A stretch of 64,000 bases of DNA from Effrenium voratum (lineage: Eukaryota > Sar > Dinophyceae > Suessiales > Symbiodiniaceae), in NCBI GenBank assembly GCA_963377175.1, contig CAUJNA010000498.1:62001-126000 (forward strand). The letters are read 5' to 3'. Under the pieces are notes generated by a model. That model was not told the origin of the DNA. It made no database searches and saw only the letters and a list, made by a program, of their open reading frames with translations. The position numbers and the translations under genes were made by a program. Each line of letters opens with the position of its first letter. The first letter of the stretch is position 1. Positions 1 through 31,542 of the stretch are shown here, in pieces.

Positions 1-666
1 AATCCCTCTCGACTTCTGTGATTGGGAAAAGTTGGAATTGGATCCATCCGGTTTCCACAACCATCCGCAGGTGTTTTGCCCACCTCCACAGAAAGTGGGA
101 AGACCACCATTTGGCGAAGGCCCAAGTTGGCGGAGCATGGCACGGGGCCGTTATTCGGTGGAAGCCAAAATGAATTCTGACGTGACCGATTTGTCGTTTT
201 GGGTAGCCCGTCCAAAACCAGAGCCGGAAGCTGACAGGACCACTTCCTTTTTTCAATAAGGAGTTGGCTGTGAGCGTGAGGCTAGCTGTTTTGGTTGTTT
301 CCTGGCGGTGAAAGTCAGCCATCTCCATTAGGGTGACCTTGTACCTGTGCAAATTCTTGCAAGCCCATGTTGAGCACCAATTCAGTTCCTGAAATGAACG
401 ACATCAGCCCATATGATCACACACACACACACACTCCTACCAAAACCCATCGAAGTCTATGCAACTAGAACACCCCATTGAAAACAAAAGCCGGGCACAG
501 CCTTTGCATCTCCAGTTTTAGACAAAGTCTTACACTACCATGCAAAACCAGCTTCTTAGCCACCAACATCCCATGAACCACCAACTACCCGGCAACCGTA
601 TTTTCCGTACCCCAGAAAGCTCATCCACCTCAAGCCCCCCCCATCCCCCACGAGCCGACGCGCCAG
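1..666. other. Non-coding stretch upstream of first PPR exon
   Basis: I see no recognisable gene. It holds a short (CA)8 tract at 419-435 and a pyrimidine-rich run around 640-655 that could serve as the acceptor tract for the exon at 667. Confidence 0.5.
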
Positions 667-20860
<20,194 letters not shown>

Positions 20861-20880
20861 GGAACGTGGAGGAAGGTGTG

Positions 20881-20953
20881 CGCGTGGGGGGGGGTGGGGG
20901 CTGATGGGGTGTGGGGTGTGTGGGGTATGGGTGTGTGTGGGGGGGTGGGCTGT

Positions 20954-21023
<70 letters not shown>

Positions 21024-21045
21024 GTGTGGGGTGTGGGGGTGAATG
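20881..21045. repeat. GTGGGG-rich and (GT)n microsatellite
   Basis: GGGGTGTGG units flank about 33 GT dinucleotides (20954-21020). Confidence 0.9.
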
Positions 21046-22860
21046 GCGAAATGACCTGGCCTGCTTGCTTGCTGGTTTCTGGTTAGATGCATGGCGTTGG
21101 CCTGGACATCAAGTGCCTAGGACTGGCATTGGCAAAAATATCATTTGCAACTTAAGCAAAGACGGACGTGTGGCTGGTTCTCAGCAGAAGGCGGGAGACA
21201 ACTTCCAGCAGAAAGCATGGGTTGCAGAGGAATGTAGGGATGGTAGGGTTCTTTCCATTCCCAAAAGGATGGGCTGGCTGTTCGGCGCACTGGGCGCGAG
21301 CTTCCCGAGGTGGAGAAAGTTCGGTCAGGAGAAGCGCAGGAAGGTGGGGGATGAAAGTGAGGTGCTCTTGAGACTCCAGGTTTTGAGACCCCAACACCCC
21401 TCTGAATTGTCCAATGGAGGGTCTGGGTCTTGCATTGGAAGCCCCAGGAGCGTCTGGGTTCTTGATTTTTTGGGGGCATGGACTGGGTTATCGGAAGGGC
21501 ATGAACATGAGGCCTCTTGCCATTGTGAGCAGGACATTTGGGGAACACCAGCCGGGCTTGAATCAAAGGGGGCAAGGCCTGCACAGCATGTGAAATGGTG
21601 CTGCATTGCTGGCTTTACGGGCAACTGACTTAGTTGGCTCCTTGGGTTGACCTTTAACATGTAACTTTTGGCGACAATGAGCGTTTCTCCGCTACTAGCA
21701 ACCAGTTGCTGGTGTCGCAGCCATGGCGGGAGCAGACAGTTAGACGGTTTGGGTCAGAAACCAACCCAGTCATATTCGAAGCGTGGACAAACTTGGCTCA
21801 GGACAGCAACACGCGTTGCTTGTTTCAGCCAGTCCCCCAAAATAGGGGTCGAAGAGCGAAAGGGTTCCTAGTAAGGTCAGCGTGATAACCCTTACTATGT
21901 CTAGGTTTGACCATGGACCAATCGAACCGGAGGGTCTCTGCATCTGGTATTCCCAAGCTGGAAGGCTTGTGGGGAATATGACCAGTCCATTCGTGAAGTG
22001 ATTTCTTTAGATGCTTCATGTGGGTGTTTCTCCAAAGTGGGGGACCTTTTCAGGTAGGTGTCCTGTTGGTTTCCCTTGAAATCCCAAAAGGGGTTCCCTA
22101 TTTTGGGAATCCTGGAATCCCCCATATGGGCATGCACTTCAATTGACGACCCTTCGACACGAGTGCGCCGGGGCCGGTCGAGAGGCGAATCTGTCGACGC
22201 AGGTGAAAAAAAAAACCACGCTCCGCGGCTCGTGTTTGCGCGAGAGGCTGCTATTGAAGGGATGTACAGGAAGGTTTGTTGTTGTCTGCTCCTTTGGCTG
22301 GAACCAATTTCTTTTTGGGAGGTCTCAACAAGAAGAACATGTTGGGGACAAGCACAACACTGTCTGCAAACAATTGCTTCGTGTCACAGGCAGGCATGTT
22401 GAAGCAATTCGGGGGTCAGCACATGCTTGGCCGTGCAGTTGATGGCATGTGTACTACTAGAGTGAGAATACCTTCCCAAACATGGCACCTGTGGTAGGGA
22501 ACCTGCAGATCCATGTTTTTCAGTGTCCCTGTCAGGTGTCACGTTTGTGGGGGCATCCCCAGACTGTGGAAATGCAGCACTTCGGATGTTTTGTCTCATG
22601 CGGGCTGCGAGCCGGCGGACAGCTTGGGCTACCATCCTGCGGGAGTTGTTGGCTTTTGCCGCGGCCGGCAACCTGTGACCAACGGCTGAGCTGTGGAATT
22701 GCAGGATTCGCGCAGTGATGCCAAGTGAAGGTCCGTTTCATTGATCCGGCTCACTATTGCCGGAAGCGTTCTCGACACTTTGGATTCAGATGATTCTAGC
22801 TGTCGGGTAGCAGCGGGTAGCTCTTCAGGATCCACAGATCGGGAATCCAGACTGTTGCTT
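21046..22860. other. Stretch without recognisable gene
   Basis: Several frames are open but none shows a known motif. It holds a reverse family G core at 22064-22086 and a GC-rich patch at 22590-22690 open on both strands. Confidence 0.35.
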
Positions 22861-23065
22861 ATATAACTTATATATTAGCGTCCCTGCTTGCCTGCGAGTC
22901 GAACCCTTGGCAGCCAATCCAATGCAGCTCGTGAGCTTGAATTTTATTTGCCCCACATATTCTGCAGTTCGCTCGTGTATGGGATTTTCGGTAGAGCACA
23001 CTGATTCACCTCCTGAATTGAGAATCTTGTACTGGCGAGCATTCAGACGGACCACTGCATATGTC

Positions 23066-23167
23066 CCTATATATATATATATATATATATTAGGCAAGCC
23101 CATGTGTATATATATATATATTAGGCAAGCCCATGTGTATGTATATATATATATATACATATATATG
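23066..23167. repeat. (TA)n with a tandem 31-bp duplication
   Basis: ATTAGGCAAGCCCATGTGTA occurs twice, each copy followed by TATATA, within an AT microsatellite. Confidence 0.85.
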
Positions 23168-23335
23168 TACCGGGTAAGAGGATTGAGATTCCTGCAGGAG
23201 CATCGCATCCTTGTCTTGAGCACCATAAAGTTCTGCTCACGCATGTGCCATCGACTTTTGCTGTGCTAGATGCTCATCGGCTCAAGCTGTGATGTAGCAC
23301 ATTCGCATATCGCGTTCACCGTTTTATTAGTCGCA

Positions 23336-23602
23336 ATGGCTGAGTGGATTGCCGAGGAAGCGCCGCCAGAGCAGAGCGTCCCCTTTCCGCAGCTTGTCAA
23401 GCGGCACTTGCACCATATCGGCAAGTGCCTACCGTGCTTCTACCACACGTTTAAGGGCTGCACCAGAGGAGACGATTGCAGCCGATGCCATATCTGCAGC
23501 TTGTCAGAGATGAAGCGTCAGAAGGGCAGGCTGGCAAGGGCGGTGAAGAAGAAGGAGCAGGAGAAGATGATTTCCAGCAGAATCACGTCAGTCTGGCTGT
23601 GA
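23336..23602 (+). CDS. Small CCCH-type zinc-finger protein
   Basis: An ATG-started 88-residue ORF beginning MAEWIAEEAPPEQ. Residues 30-52 carry C-x2-C-x7-C-x5-C-x3-H (GKCLPCFYHTFKGC, then C-S-R-C-H-I-C), which contains a CCCH zinc-finger spacing, often RNA-binding. A basic helix rich in K, R and E follows. Short proteins with an H-x-x-G-x-C-x-P-C ... G-C ... C-x-x-C-H-x-C block are common in dinoflagellates; that is recalled, not checked. The frame continues 22 codons upstream without a stop, so the true start may be earlier or in another exon. GTCAGT near 23587 could be a donor, so the C-terminus may also differ. The mixed codon use and intact motif argue for a real gene. Confidence 0.6.
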   Translation: MAEWIAEEAPPEQSVPFPQLVKRHLHHIGKCLPCFYHTFKGCTRGDDCSRCHICSLSEMKRQKGRLARAVKKKEQEKMISSRITSVWL

Positions 23603-24433
23603 GGTGGCTTTTCGCTTTTTCTCTGGTGGCTGCTTGGAAGGAACTATGTCATCTGTTAAATGTTTGTTTTGAGTGGCACCTTTGGCAAAAAAATGACACC
23701 AGGCCCTTGTCCACAGATCAGCGTTGGATGAGCGCTTGGCCTGTGAACTCGGATCCCTGATCCCGTCAGCACGTTTCAACTGGTAGGTGTCCGGATTCCC
23801 TCAAGCCATCTTGCTTTTTTGCACCTAGGTTTGACACCTGCCATTGAGTAATCTTTCATACCAAGCAAGGTCTTGGCGCTCATTTGCGAGCTTTTGGGCG
23901 GGAGGTGCACATGCCCCCGTAGCGCACTCGACCCAGATTGCCGGAACACGTGTAGCTGTTGTTTTTCTCGCTTGTCTCTCAAGATTTCTTCTCAATGGAG
24001 TCGCTTGCACCAAACTGGATCAGCCTCATTCATGAATCCTGTTGGTCCCATTCGCTCGCGATCATGTCCTCACGATAGATCAGAGGACATTGATTTTGCA
24101 GTCCAGGAATCTGTGTCGCTCCCCTAGACGATGTATGAGATGCTTGACGAAAAAGCCTGTCTGGGCAGACGGCCGAGATCCCCCAAAATGAAAGTCAATG
24201 GCTGGGGACCCTGGTGGTATGCAGGTCTCACAAGATTTGCCATGCTACGTCAGCATAACATACAGTTGTGGTCTGCCACCCCTGTCACGGCAACAGCCCA
24301 TATACTTTGCACTGTCCAGAAGTCTCGCATCGTTTGGTTGTCAAAGGTAGGGTACATTTTTTAGAGGGTGTCATTCTGTGCCATCCGAAGAAAGTTTTTT
24401 GTGTTTCCCGAAAGCATGGGTTCTTCCGGTTCA

Positions 24434-24735
24434 TGGGAATTATCATCATGAGAGTCATTGCAAAGAGTTATCATCATCAGAGTCATTGCACAGAGTCATC
24501 ATCATCATCATCATGTGAGTCATTGCACAGAGACATAGCACAGAGTCATTGCACAGAGTCATTGCACAGAGTCATTGCACAGAGTCGTTTGCACAGAGCC
24601 ATTGCACAGAGTCATTGCAAAGAGAGTCACTTGCGAGGCGCAATGCTCGTGAGAGTCACTGGCGAGGAGCAACGCTCGTGAGAGTCACTGGCGAGGAGCA
24701 ATGCTCATGAGAGTCACTTGCGAGGAGTTTTAAAT
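24434..24735. repeat. CATTGCACAGAGT minisatellite grading into a 29-bp repeat
   Basis: Units of about 15 bp (GAGTCATTGCACA) run to about 24620. Three copies of a longer unit containing GAGAGTCACTGGCGAGGAGC follow up to 24735. Confidence 0.85.
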
Positions 24736-24800
24736 TCCTTTCTTCTCTTCTCTTCTTAGGGCGGCGGGGTAGGGCCGACAGCACTCTACGAAAATCAACT

Positions 24801-24915
24801 CTCCGCGGAGATCAGCGTGGTCGACCTTAAGAAACTGAGGACTTTTTGCGATTTCAGCGGTTCCCACGCGACCCTCTGCGGAGATCCGCGTGGTCAATGT
24901 TAAAAACTGAGGATC
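24801..24915. repeat. 73-bp offset direct duplication
   Basis: CTCCGCGGAGATCAGCGTGG at 24801 recurs with two changes at 24874, and AAACTGAGGA recurs at the same offset. Confidence 0.7.
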
Positions 24916-24977
24916 GCGCGAAGCGCTCTTGCTGTGGCGCCGTGCGAATTTGTTGCTTGCGAGCTGGTCTTTGGAAG

Positions 24978-25050
24978 TTGTCGCGTGGTTTGCGCGGCTG
25001 CTCTCGGAGTCGCACGGTCGCGGGCTCGACCCCCGCCTGGTCCGCGGCAG
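24978..25050 (+). other. tRNA-like sequence (degenerate)
   Basis: A D-arm-like TGTCGCGTGGTTTGCGC, an anticodon-arm-like hairpin and a perfect 5-bp T arm GCGGG-CTCGACC-CCCGC with a B-box-like core occur in the right order. The acceptor ends do not pair, so it is probably a tRNA relic or the head of a SINE. Confidence 0.35.
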
Positions 25051-25204
25051 CTTTTCTAGACAGAAATCACAACTTTTAAGTGCAAATGCAGTACGCGGAC
25101 GCAGCTCCGGCTGGAAAATCGGCGGAGCAACTTCCACAAAGCACTTGCACAGAGCAGCTAGCACAGGGCAACTTGGACAGAGCAAAAGTCAGGTTGTTCC
25201 GTTG

Positions 25205-25310
25205 GGAGAATTATCATCATGAGAGTCATTGCACAGAGTCATCATGACAGCCATTGCGCAGAGTCATCATGAGAGTCATTGCACAGAGTCCTCACGAGAG
25301 TCATTTGCGT
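25205..25310. repeat. Second block of the CATTGCACAGAGT minisatellite
   Basis: The same GAGAGTCATTGCACAGAGTC units as at 24434 reappear, so the 24740-25200 segment looks inserted into, or left between, one array. Confidence 0.8.
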
Positions 25311-25499
25311 TGTAGGCACTGTTTTGCACGAGGGCGGTATATGTGTCATCTTTGACGTGCTTGGCAAACTCGCGCGAGGGGGGTCCGATAGGTGGCAAGA
25401 TAGCAGGAACGAGGAATTGTCGTTGTGTATTGCTCGTGACCCGGTCAGGTTTAGTGAATCTGTGGCAGTGCTATCTCAGCATCGGCTCAAGCGCATATC

Positions 25500-25715
25500 A
25501 TGGAGCGCGAAGTAGCTAGACTCCACGGCTCGTCATGGCCTGCCGGCTTGAAGGGGAAATCGCAGCCAAGCGCAAGAAGAGAAGGACAAGCGCAAGAAGA
25601 GAAGGACATGGTCTGGGGCCGGAGGTCGCGAGCAACAAGCGAAAGTGAACGCTCCTCTTCTTCCAGAGTAGAGGAAACGCCTTCAAAAGTGAAGCGCTCC
25701 TCTTGCTGTAGCTGA
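25500..25715 (+). CDS. Small basic, serine/arginine-rich hypothetical protein
   Basis: An ATG-started 71-residue ORF (MEREVARLHGSSWPAG ...) rich in S, R, E and K, with a 20-bp direct duplication (CGCAAGAAGAGAAGGACAAG) inside. No known domain. The 13-mer CATCGGCTCAAGC just upstream also lies upstream of the CCCH gene. It could be a genuine small protein, a first exon or chance. Confidence 0.3.
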   Translation: MEREVARLHGSSWPAGLKGKSQPSARREGQAQEEKDMVWGRRSRATSESERSSSSRVEETPSKVKRSSCCS

Positions 25716-25870
25716 TGGCTGTTTGTCGCTGACAGATTGCACATCGAGCAAAAAACTTGCGAGGGAATGATCACGGGGCTGTGATGCTTTCGGGCCAACC
25801 GTGGTCTAGTAGTAGTAGTAGTAGTTGTTTTTTTACAAAGGGCCCATAGTTTTGACCCCCCCCCCCCCCG

Positions 25871-25959
25871 CCGCGCCCAAGCTGCGCGCAGGGGGACCTG
25901 AGCTGGGCGCAGTCGCAGCCATCGGCTTCTGCACCATCGCTGGCGCAGGCATGGGAATC
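25871..25959 (+). CDS. Gly/Ala-rich hydrophobic exon candidate
   Basis: One frame reads ELGAVAAIGFCTIAGAGMGI, followed by a GTGTGT donor. The G-A-x-A-x-x-A-G-A-G-x-G-I pattern recalls subunit c of ATP synthases, but the match is short and there is no second helix, so I do not assign it. A poly-C tract precedes it and a family A MITE follows. Confidence 0.2.
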
Positions 25960-25970
25960 GTGTGTCTTCA

Positions 25971-26070
25971 AATGGGTATGGGTCAAGACTAAACCGCCAG
26001 GGGGCAGGTTTGAGTCCATGTTTCCATTTGCCAGGGTCACATTTGGGGTACCTATTTTTGACCCACAACC
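25971..26070 (+). mobile_element. MITE family A (short subtype)
   Basis: Left end GGGTATGGGTCAAGAC and right end TATTTTTGACCCACAACC around the shared core TTTCCATTTGCCAGGG. Confidence 0.6.
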
Positions 26071-28400
26071 AAATAGGGGACTCCAAGACTGGGGCGGTTT
26101 CCCTTTGGTTGTCCTTCAGAATTTTTAAGAGGGTTTTTTCAAAAGACACGCCCGTGTGTCAACTTGAACTTTCTGAGTCATTTGTCGCAGACCAACATGA
26201 TTGCAAAATGGACAAGTGTCCACTGTGGATGGACAAAATCCACTTGGCACCAGTCGGTAGGTGGTTCATCCCAGTATTCAAACTGCACTTCGAAGCGCTG
26301 AAACCTGCACAGGGTCAATCAAGCTAAAGAAGGTCAGCTTTTCATTGTGTGGCCTGCCGGCGGGGGGGGGGGGCATATGTCATGTGTGTTTGTGTATAGT
26401 CTCGCCCTCCGCCCTGCGACCCACCACGGTATACAGCCGTCGCCCTTTGCTGACTGTCGGGCTGTCGACCTCAAAAAACCTCGTGTTTTTGGTTGCGCCT
26501 TTCTGCTTGCGGAGAATGAACAGTTGAGCCCTCTGCGGACTTTTGGCTGGTCTTGCTCCGGAAGCGCTCCGACCAGGCGTCGCGATCAGGCTAACTTTCG
26601 AGCATCCGCAGTAATTGAAGCCACGTTTTGTACATTTCTATTCTCCGCCGCACGCGGGATTTTTCTCGTGCACATGCACAGGCGTTTTTTCTCGTGCGTG
26701 CTTTTTCTTTCGTCATTTGTTTGTGAGCTAGCTTTCAAGTAGTGTCCGCACCACGGAAGTTTCCTTTGATGAGCAACAAATTAGGACCAAACCGAATGCA
26801 AGAAAACTCTAAAACTACCCCACAGGGCGGGCAGGGTGTTCGCGCGCAAAGCATCCCAAATCAAGCCTTCGAGATTGCCCAAGGCAAGAATATATATATA
26901 TATATATATATATTATTTATATGCTGTTACGCGAGCAAACCATGTTGACAACGGAGCCAACAGCAAAAACCTAGTTCGTTGGGTAGGGACAATTACCAAC
27001 CTTGAAAAGCGGCACTGAATGCAACCCCGGAGAGCAGCCACCTTGCTGCCAGGGGGTCAACAATGTCAACCTGTGGCAAAGCCCACTTTCAACCCTTCGG
27101 GAGGGCTGGATACGTTTGGGGCAATTGGGGGATATTCCTTGGGATTGGGCAAGGTTTGGGCAACTTCGGAAAATTGCAGCGTCACTGGTTGAGTTGGGAG
27201 GATTGCTTTAGAACGTGTCAATGCCGCATATTGGAACTCGACGTGGGTACACTTTGTGAACAACCTTTAATAGAAAGATGTAAGAAATTTGCATTTTCAG
27301 AAGGAATTCATTTTTTGGGTGTCAGACAATCTTGGCTGATGCGTGTCTTTGCTCAGAAGGATGCAGTGACATGAATCCAACGCTGCAGCACTGTTGGGAG
27401 TGCGCAGGAAAACATTTGATTTTCTGGCGAAACTGTGGGGTATAGCAGGCGGGCTGGACAAAGGGGATTTGCAGGACTTTGTTTGGGTGTGAAAAGCACC
27501 TACACATAGAGTAGTATGCGGCCCTGGCAGAATTGCGTAGGCAACCCATGCTTTTGGGTTTTGAGATACATTCGCTTCCTTCAGTCACTTACCTTTTGTG
27601 CTTCTTGGTTTGCACTCCTCACCTGCCAAGCCAGGCGTTGCCAGCGCCGCCCATCTCGAGCCGCAGGCAGCTTCCGGCGTTTGAAGGGAACCTCAAGTCA
27701 TTTCGGTTCGATTCATGGGCAGATGTATATGCGTACGTATGTATACACATACGCACATCCTTTTGGTTTCCCTGTTTTGGCCCATTTTTTGTCGTGTCCC
27801 CAAAAGGTTCACCTTTTACAGGTCCTTTGGGCAACTGAGTACAGCCTTACATGTTGAAGTTATGTACGCCGAACCCTGTACTGGGTCCATGCCTTGTTCC
27901 GTGTTCAAGGCAGAAGGGAGGAATGCCCGCCCCAAAGTGTGGACTTTCTAGCCCATGGGCAAACCCTTGCCCTCAATCTTGGAGGAAGGAGTTGCATGCA
28001 GTATGTCACGCAGTGCGAGTAAAGGCAACCCGTGAAGCAGTTGCAACTCACATGCTTGCCCTTTCTCCCTTGGTTTCCTTCATTTTTCCTCTTAGCCAGC
28101 AGCAAGTGAACGCAGCGTTGCTGCCCATGAGGATGCGGAAAGCAATAAGCTAACTGTTTGCAGTTCCAAATTCGGCCCAGTTGTTTGAGTTGATGCTGCG
28201 CCGGATGCGAGACTGTGCCTCCCCTTCTTAGTCTCTCAAGAGTTTGAATTTGCGGCGCACCGCTGCACCGATGTGGTAGCGGTCGCAGCCTAGGCGAGTC
28301 ACCGCACGAGGTTTCTGGATGGGAGGTGTTGAGCTGAGTGAGGACACGAATCCTCGAAATGAGGTTTTAATTGCTTGTCACCCGAACCAAGAAAGGTTAA
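26071..28400. other. Stretch without recognisable gene
   Basis: A partial family B end (GTGGATGGACAAAATCC) lies at 26223-26240 and a (TA)n run at 26889-26913. No exon with known motifs was found. Confidence 0.35.
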
Positions 28401-28403
28401 GCC

Positions 28404-28520
28404 AAGACTCGTGAGTTCCAGGCCATTGAAATGGGGAAGAGAGCTCTCCAAGCTTCAGAGATGCTGTGCAACCACCTCTTGTTGCAGGCCACATCATTCG
28501 CCTCGAGCGCAGGCGGGCTT
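28404..28520 (+). CDS. Unassigned exon candidate
   Basis: After a stop at 28398 the frame reads KTREFQAIEMGKRALQASEM then LCNHLLLQAT, an amphipathic helical stretch typical of real coding sequence. No family recognised. It runs into a CA repeat. Confidence 0.25.
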
Positions 28521-29257
28521 GGGATGTCACACACACACACAAACACATAAACACGTTTGGTTAATTGTCCACATGTGTTTGGCCCCTTTGGGCAAACCCG
28601 TTTGGCCATCGAACGATCTGCTCAGCGTGTTGGAAAACGGGCATGCGCACGTTGCACGTCAGCCCTCACCCTCTTTAGAGGGACCTGAACTGTCCATTGG
28701 TGATTGACTGGGCTGCCCAAAGTTGGACCATGGACCCCCACAAGTCACTTGAGAGTGTTGACACGAGGGCGGGCTTTGTGAAGCTTTGCTTTTTGGCGGA
28801 CCGGTGGTTTTGGACGAATCGAAGTGAGCTGTCTCAGGAGACGCGGCCAAAGGTGCCGGCGTTCACGGTACGCGCCAACCTACGGGCGGGACGGGAGGGC
28901 TGACGGGAGTTTGTGTTTGATCCTGTTGAAGGACCACCTTCGTCTGGAATATACCTTTAGAATCAAAAGCTCCAAGGCTTTTGAAGGCACACCTGCCAGG
29001 GGTCCGGGTAGAATTCCGACGTCGGATGGGGCAACTTCAGATGGTTGCTATTGGGTGCTACGCTTTTGAGAAGGGCTGGGGTTGCCGGCCTCTGCCAAGA
29101 TTTGTTGCTCCAGGTAGAAGTGCCGGGCAGAAGCAAGTGCAGCCATGCAGCATCCAAACCCCTCGTCAAGAAGGAACATGAGCTGCCCCAGAAAGGGACA
29201 GCGCAGTGCCACAAAGCACCAATTCAAGAAGTTCGGTCACGCCAAAACTAAGACATG

Positions 29258-29400
29258 ACAACATACATAGTATAGGTATGCACACATATAGTCTCATATA
29301 TGTAAGTATGACTCTACATATATATATATATACACAGTGAAACTATGCATATTCTCTCTATATATATATATATCTTTCTGTTATATGCATATGTACATGC
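29258..29400. repeat. AT-rich ATATAC/CATATA tract
   Basis: Dispersed TATATA and CATATG-type runs with no coding potential. Confidence 0.8.
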
Positions 29401-29465
29401 AAGCACATCATACTATAGTCTACCATGAAACTCCACCGCAGCCCGCGCTGTCACTCGTCTTGGCC

Positions 29466-29684
29466 ATGCGGTTCACGACGCTTTGCCTGGGCTTGGGCTC
29501 CGCCTTCTGGGGCTTCGCGCCTTGGAACCAAAAGCAAAAGCCGCGCAAGATGGGTGTTTCTCCCTGGCCATGGGTCTACCATAGGCGTTTGGTTGTGGTT
29601 TCTTGGTGTTTGACACCTTTTCACCCTCTTTGGTTCTGGTTGCGTTTTCCACATGGGTCAAAACCCAAATCGTACCCTCAGTGA
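29466..29684 (+). CDS. Possible first exon with signal peptide
   Basis: The ATG opens MRFTTLCLGLGSAFWGFAPW, which has the charge and hydrophobic core of a signal peptide and GC-rich codons. Beyond about 29530 the sequence no longer looks coding and reaches a family A MITE, so an early donor is likely. Confidence 0.25.
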   Translation: MRFTTLCLGLGSAFWGFAPWNQKQKPRKMGVSPWPWVYHRRLVVVSWCLTPFHPLWFWLRFPHGSKPKSYPQ

Positions 29685-29766
29685 ACATCCCAATCCCCGC
29701 TAACATGGACTAAAATGGGTGGTGCACCCATCCCAAAATGGTACCATTGGTTTTGAACCATGGCCA
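29650..29766 (-). mobile_element. MITE family A (long subtype), inverted
   Basis: CATGGGTCAAAACCC and GGTTTTGAACCATGGCC bound the reverse complement of the long-subtype core (GTGAACATCCCAATCCCCGC). Confidence 0.6.
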
Positions 29767-29769
29767 AAT

Positions 29770-30770
29770 TTGGCATTTCTCCGGGTCGTGTGGTGGGCCT
29801 AATTCGAGACATTTTCCTTGTATGGAGTGGTTGCCTTGGTCGCGAGGTGGGTGCTTTCTTATTGAAATCGCGCTACGCGATCCGCCGACGCCAGTGGACA
29901 GTCCCCCATTAACAAACTGCAGGGTGCCTCAAGTTTGGGGTCAGGAAAAACGTCTTTTTGCCTAGGTCATTTTTCATGTCCCAGATGCTGAGGATGCTGG
30001 AAATGCAAGGGATGCAGCCACACAACTTACAATGCAGCCGGCTAGCCACAAAAAAGTGCAAAAAAAAACCAGGGTTTTCAATATTTGCCAAAAGCAGCCA
30101 TCAAAAAACGATACTAGCAACCCCCCTCAAATACCCTAAGAATAGACTTCCAAAAGCACGATAATGCAGGGGATGTTTCGCAGTAACTGCTCCGTACAGG
30201 TGGGGAATTGCAAGAAAACTCATTTTTTGCAGATTTCAACCGTTCCTCAAGTGTCACTGCACTTGGCTTCACCCAAACCCCTAATAGGCCAATTCCAACA
30301 TCGCTTGAAACAGCAAAACGCCACTAGTATCTGCAAAAGAAAGAGAAAACATGGCAACAAGATAATCCTGGATGATGCTGGGGATGCAGATCCTGCGCGT
30401 CTGGGGGAAACCCCCCCCCCCCTAGAGACCTAGGCGAAACGCAGATTTCTAGCACGAAAGACCCAAAAACACTGGAAAAATACAGGGTTTTGGACACGTA
30501 GCACAGCATGCCCAAAAAATAGCAGTCCCAAAAGCCTTCGGCTTTGATAAGAGATTCCGAAGGAAGACCAAGTTGCGGACTGCCATCTACACGCTCGACT
30601 GGCGTCGGCGGATTTTTGCTTTCCCCAAAAACTGCCAGGGTTTGAAAGTGGGGATTGGCCCAGCCAGAGCGGCCTGTGCGCACCTCAGGTAACCTGGACC
30701 CCAGGCCTGGAAGGCGGCGAGCCTCGTGCTCGGGCTGAGAACCGTGTGGGTGTGTCCCCTGTTTGGGTGA
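29770..30770. other. Stretch without recognisable gene
   Basis: Short GATGCTGRGGATGC motifs occur at 29983-30020 and 30363-30390, and a poly-C tract at 30410-30422. Nothing else is recognised. Confidence 0.4.
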
Positions 30771-30774
30771 ACAG

Positions 30775-31223
30775 ACCAACAAACACGCTAAAGAACACAC
30801 ACACAGACAAACAAACAAACAAACACAACCACACAAACACACAAGCACACACACACTCAAGCACACAAGAAGCAAGCACACGAGAAGCAAGCACACACGC
30901 AGACACCGACACACAAAAACACCAACACGCAACCGCACGAACATAGACACGCAAACATACCAGCACTCAGCCGCACAAACAGTCAAACACTCCAACTCTC
31001 AAACAAGCAAACATGCAACCACGCAAACTCACACAGATAAGCACACAAACACGCACACACGCACACACTCAAACACTCAAACACTCAAACACTCAAACAC
31101 TCAAACACACACACACACACAAGCACAGACACACACACACACAAGCACACGCAAAAGCACACACAAGCACACGCACAAGCACACAGACACACACACACGA
31201 GCACGCACAAGCACACACACACA

Positions 31224-31276
<53 letters not shown>

Positions 31277-31285
31277 GCACGCACG

Positions 31286-31324
<39 letters not shown>

Positions 31325-31353
31325 ACCCACCCACCCACCCACCCACCCACCCA

Positions 31354-31385
<32 letters not shown>

Positions 31386-31401
31386 CATACGCAAGCACAC
31401 A

Positions 31402-31441
<40 letters not shown>

Positions 31442-31442
31442 C
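30775..31442. repeat. CA/CACG/CACC-rich simple repeat
   Basis: Degenerate ACACAA and AAACACTC units grade into pure (GCAC)n, (CA)n and (CCCA)n blocks up to the gap. His/Thr-rich and Cys/Val-rich open frames here are artefacts. Confidence 0.95.
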
Positions 31443-31542
31443 NNNNNNNNNNNNNNNNNNNNNNNNNNNNNNNNNNNNNNNNNNNNNNNNNNNNNNNNNN
31501 NNNNNNNNNNNNNNNNNNNNNNNNNNNNNNNNNNNNNNNNNN
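31443..31542. other. Assembly gap of 100 N
   Basis: Exactly 100 N between two unrelated repeats. This round number is a placeholder, so the true distance, and even adjacency, is unknown. Confidence 0.98.

Noticed and set aside
22880..22915. B-box-like GGGTTCGACTC on the minus strand
   Set aside because: No paired T stem, A box or acceptor; an isolated match.
24434..25310. CRISPR-like regular repeats
   Set aside because: Repeats are degenerate and contiguous, with no unique spacers. The genome is eukaryotic.
25871..25959. ATP synthase subunit c gene
   Set aside because: Only about 20 residues of a Gly/Ala pattern match; there is no second helix or catalytic acidic residue.
25487..26149. Minus-strand ORF of 220 codons
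   Set aside because: It runs through a MITE, a poly-C tract and a triplet repeat; composition is repeat-driven.
30763..31442. His/Thr-rich ORFs resembling low-complexity proteins
   Set aside because: Translation of CA/CACG simple repeats running into the gap.
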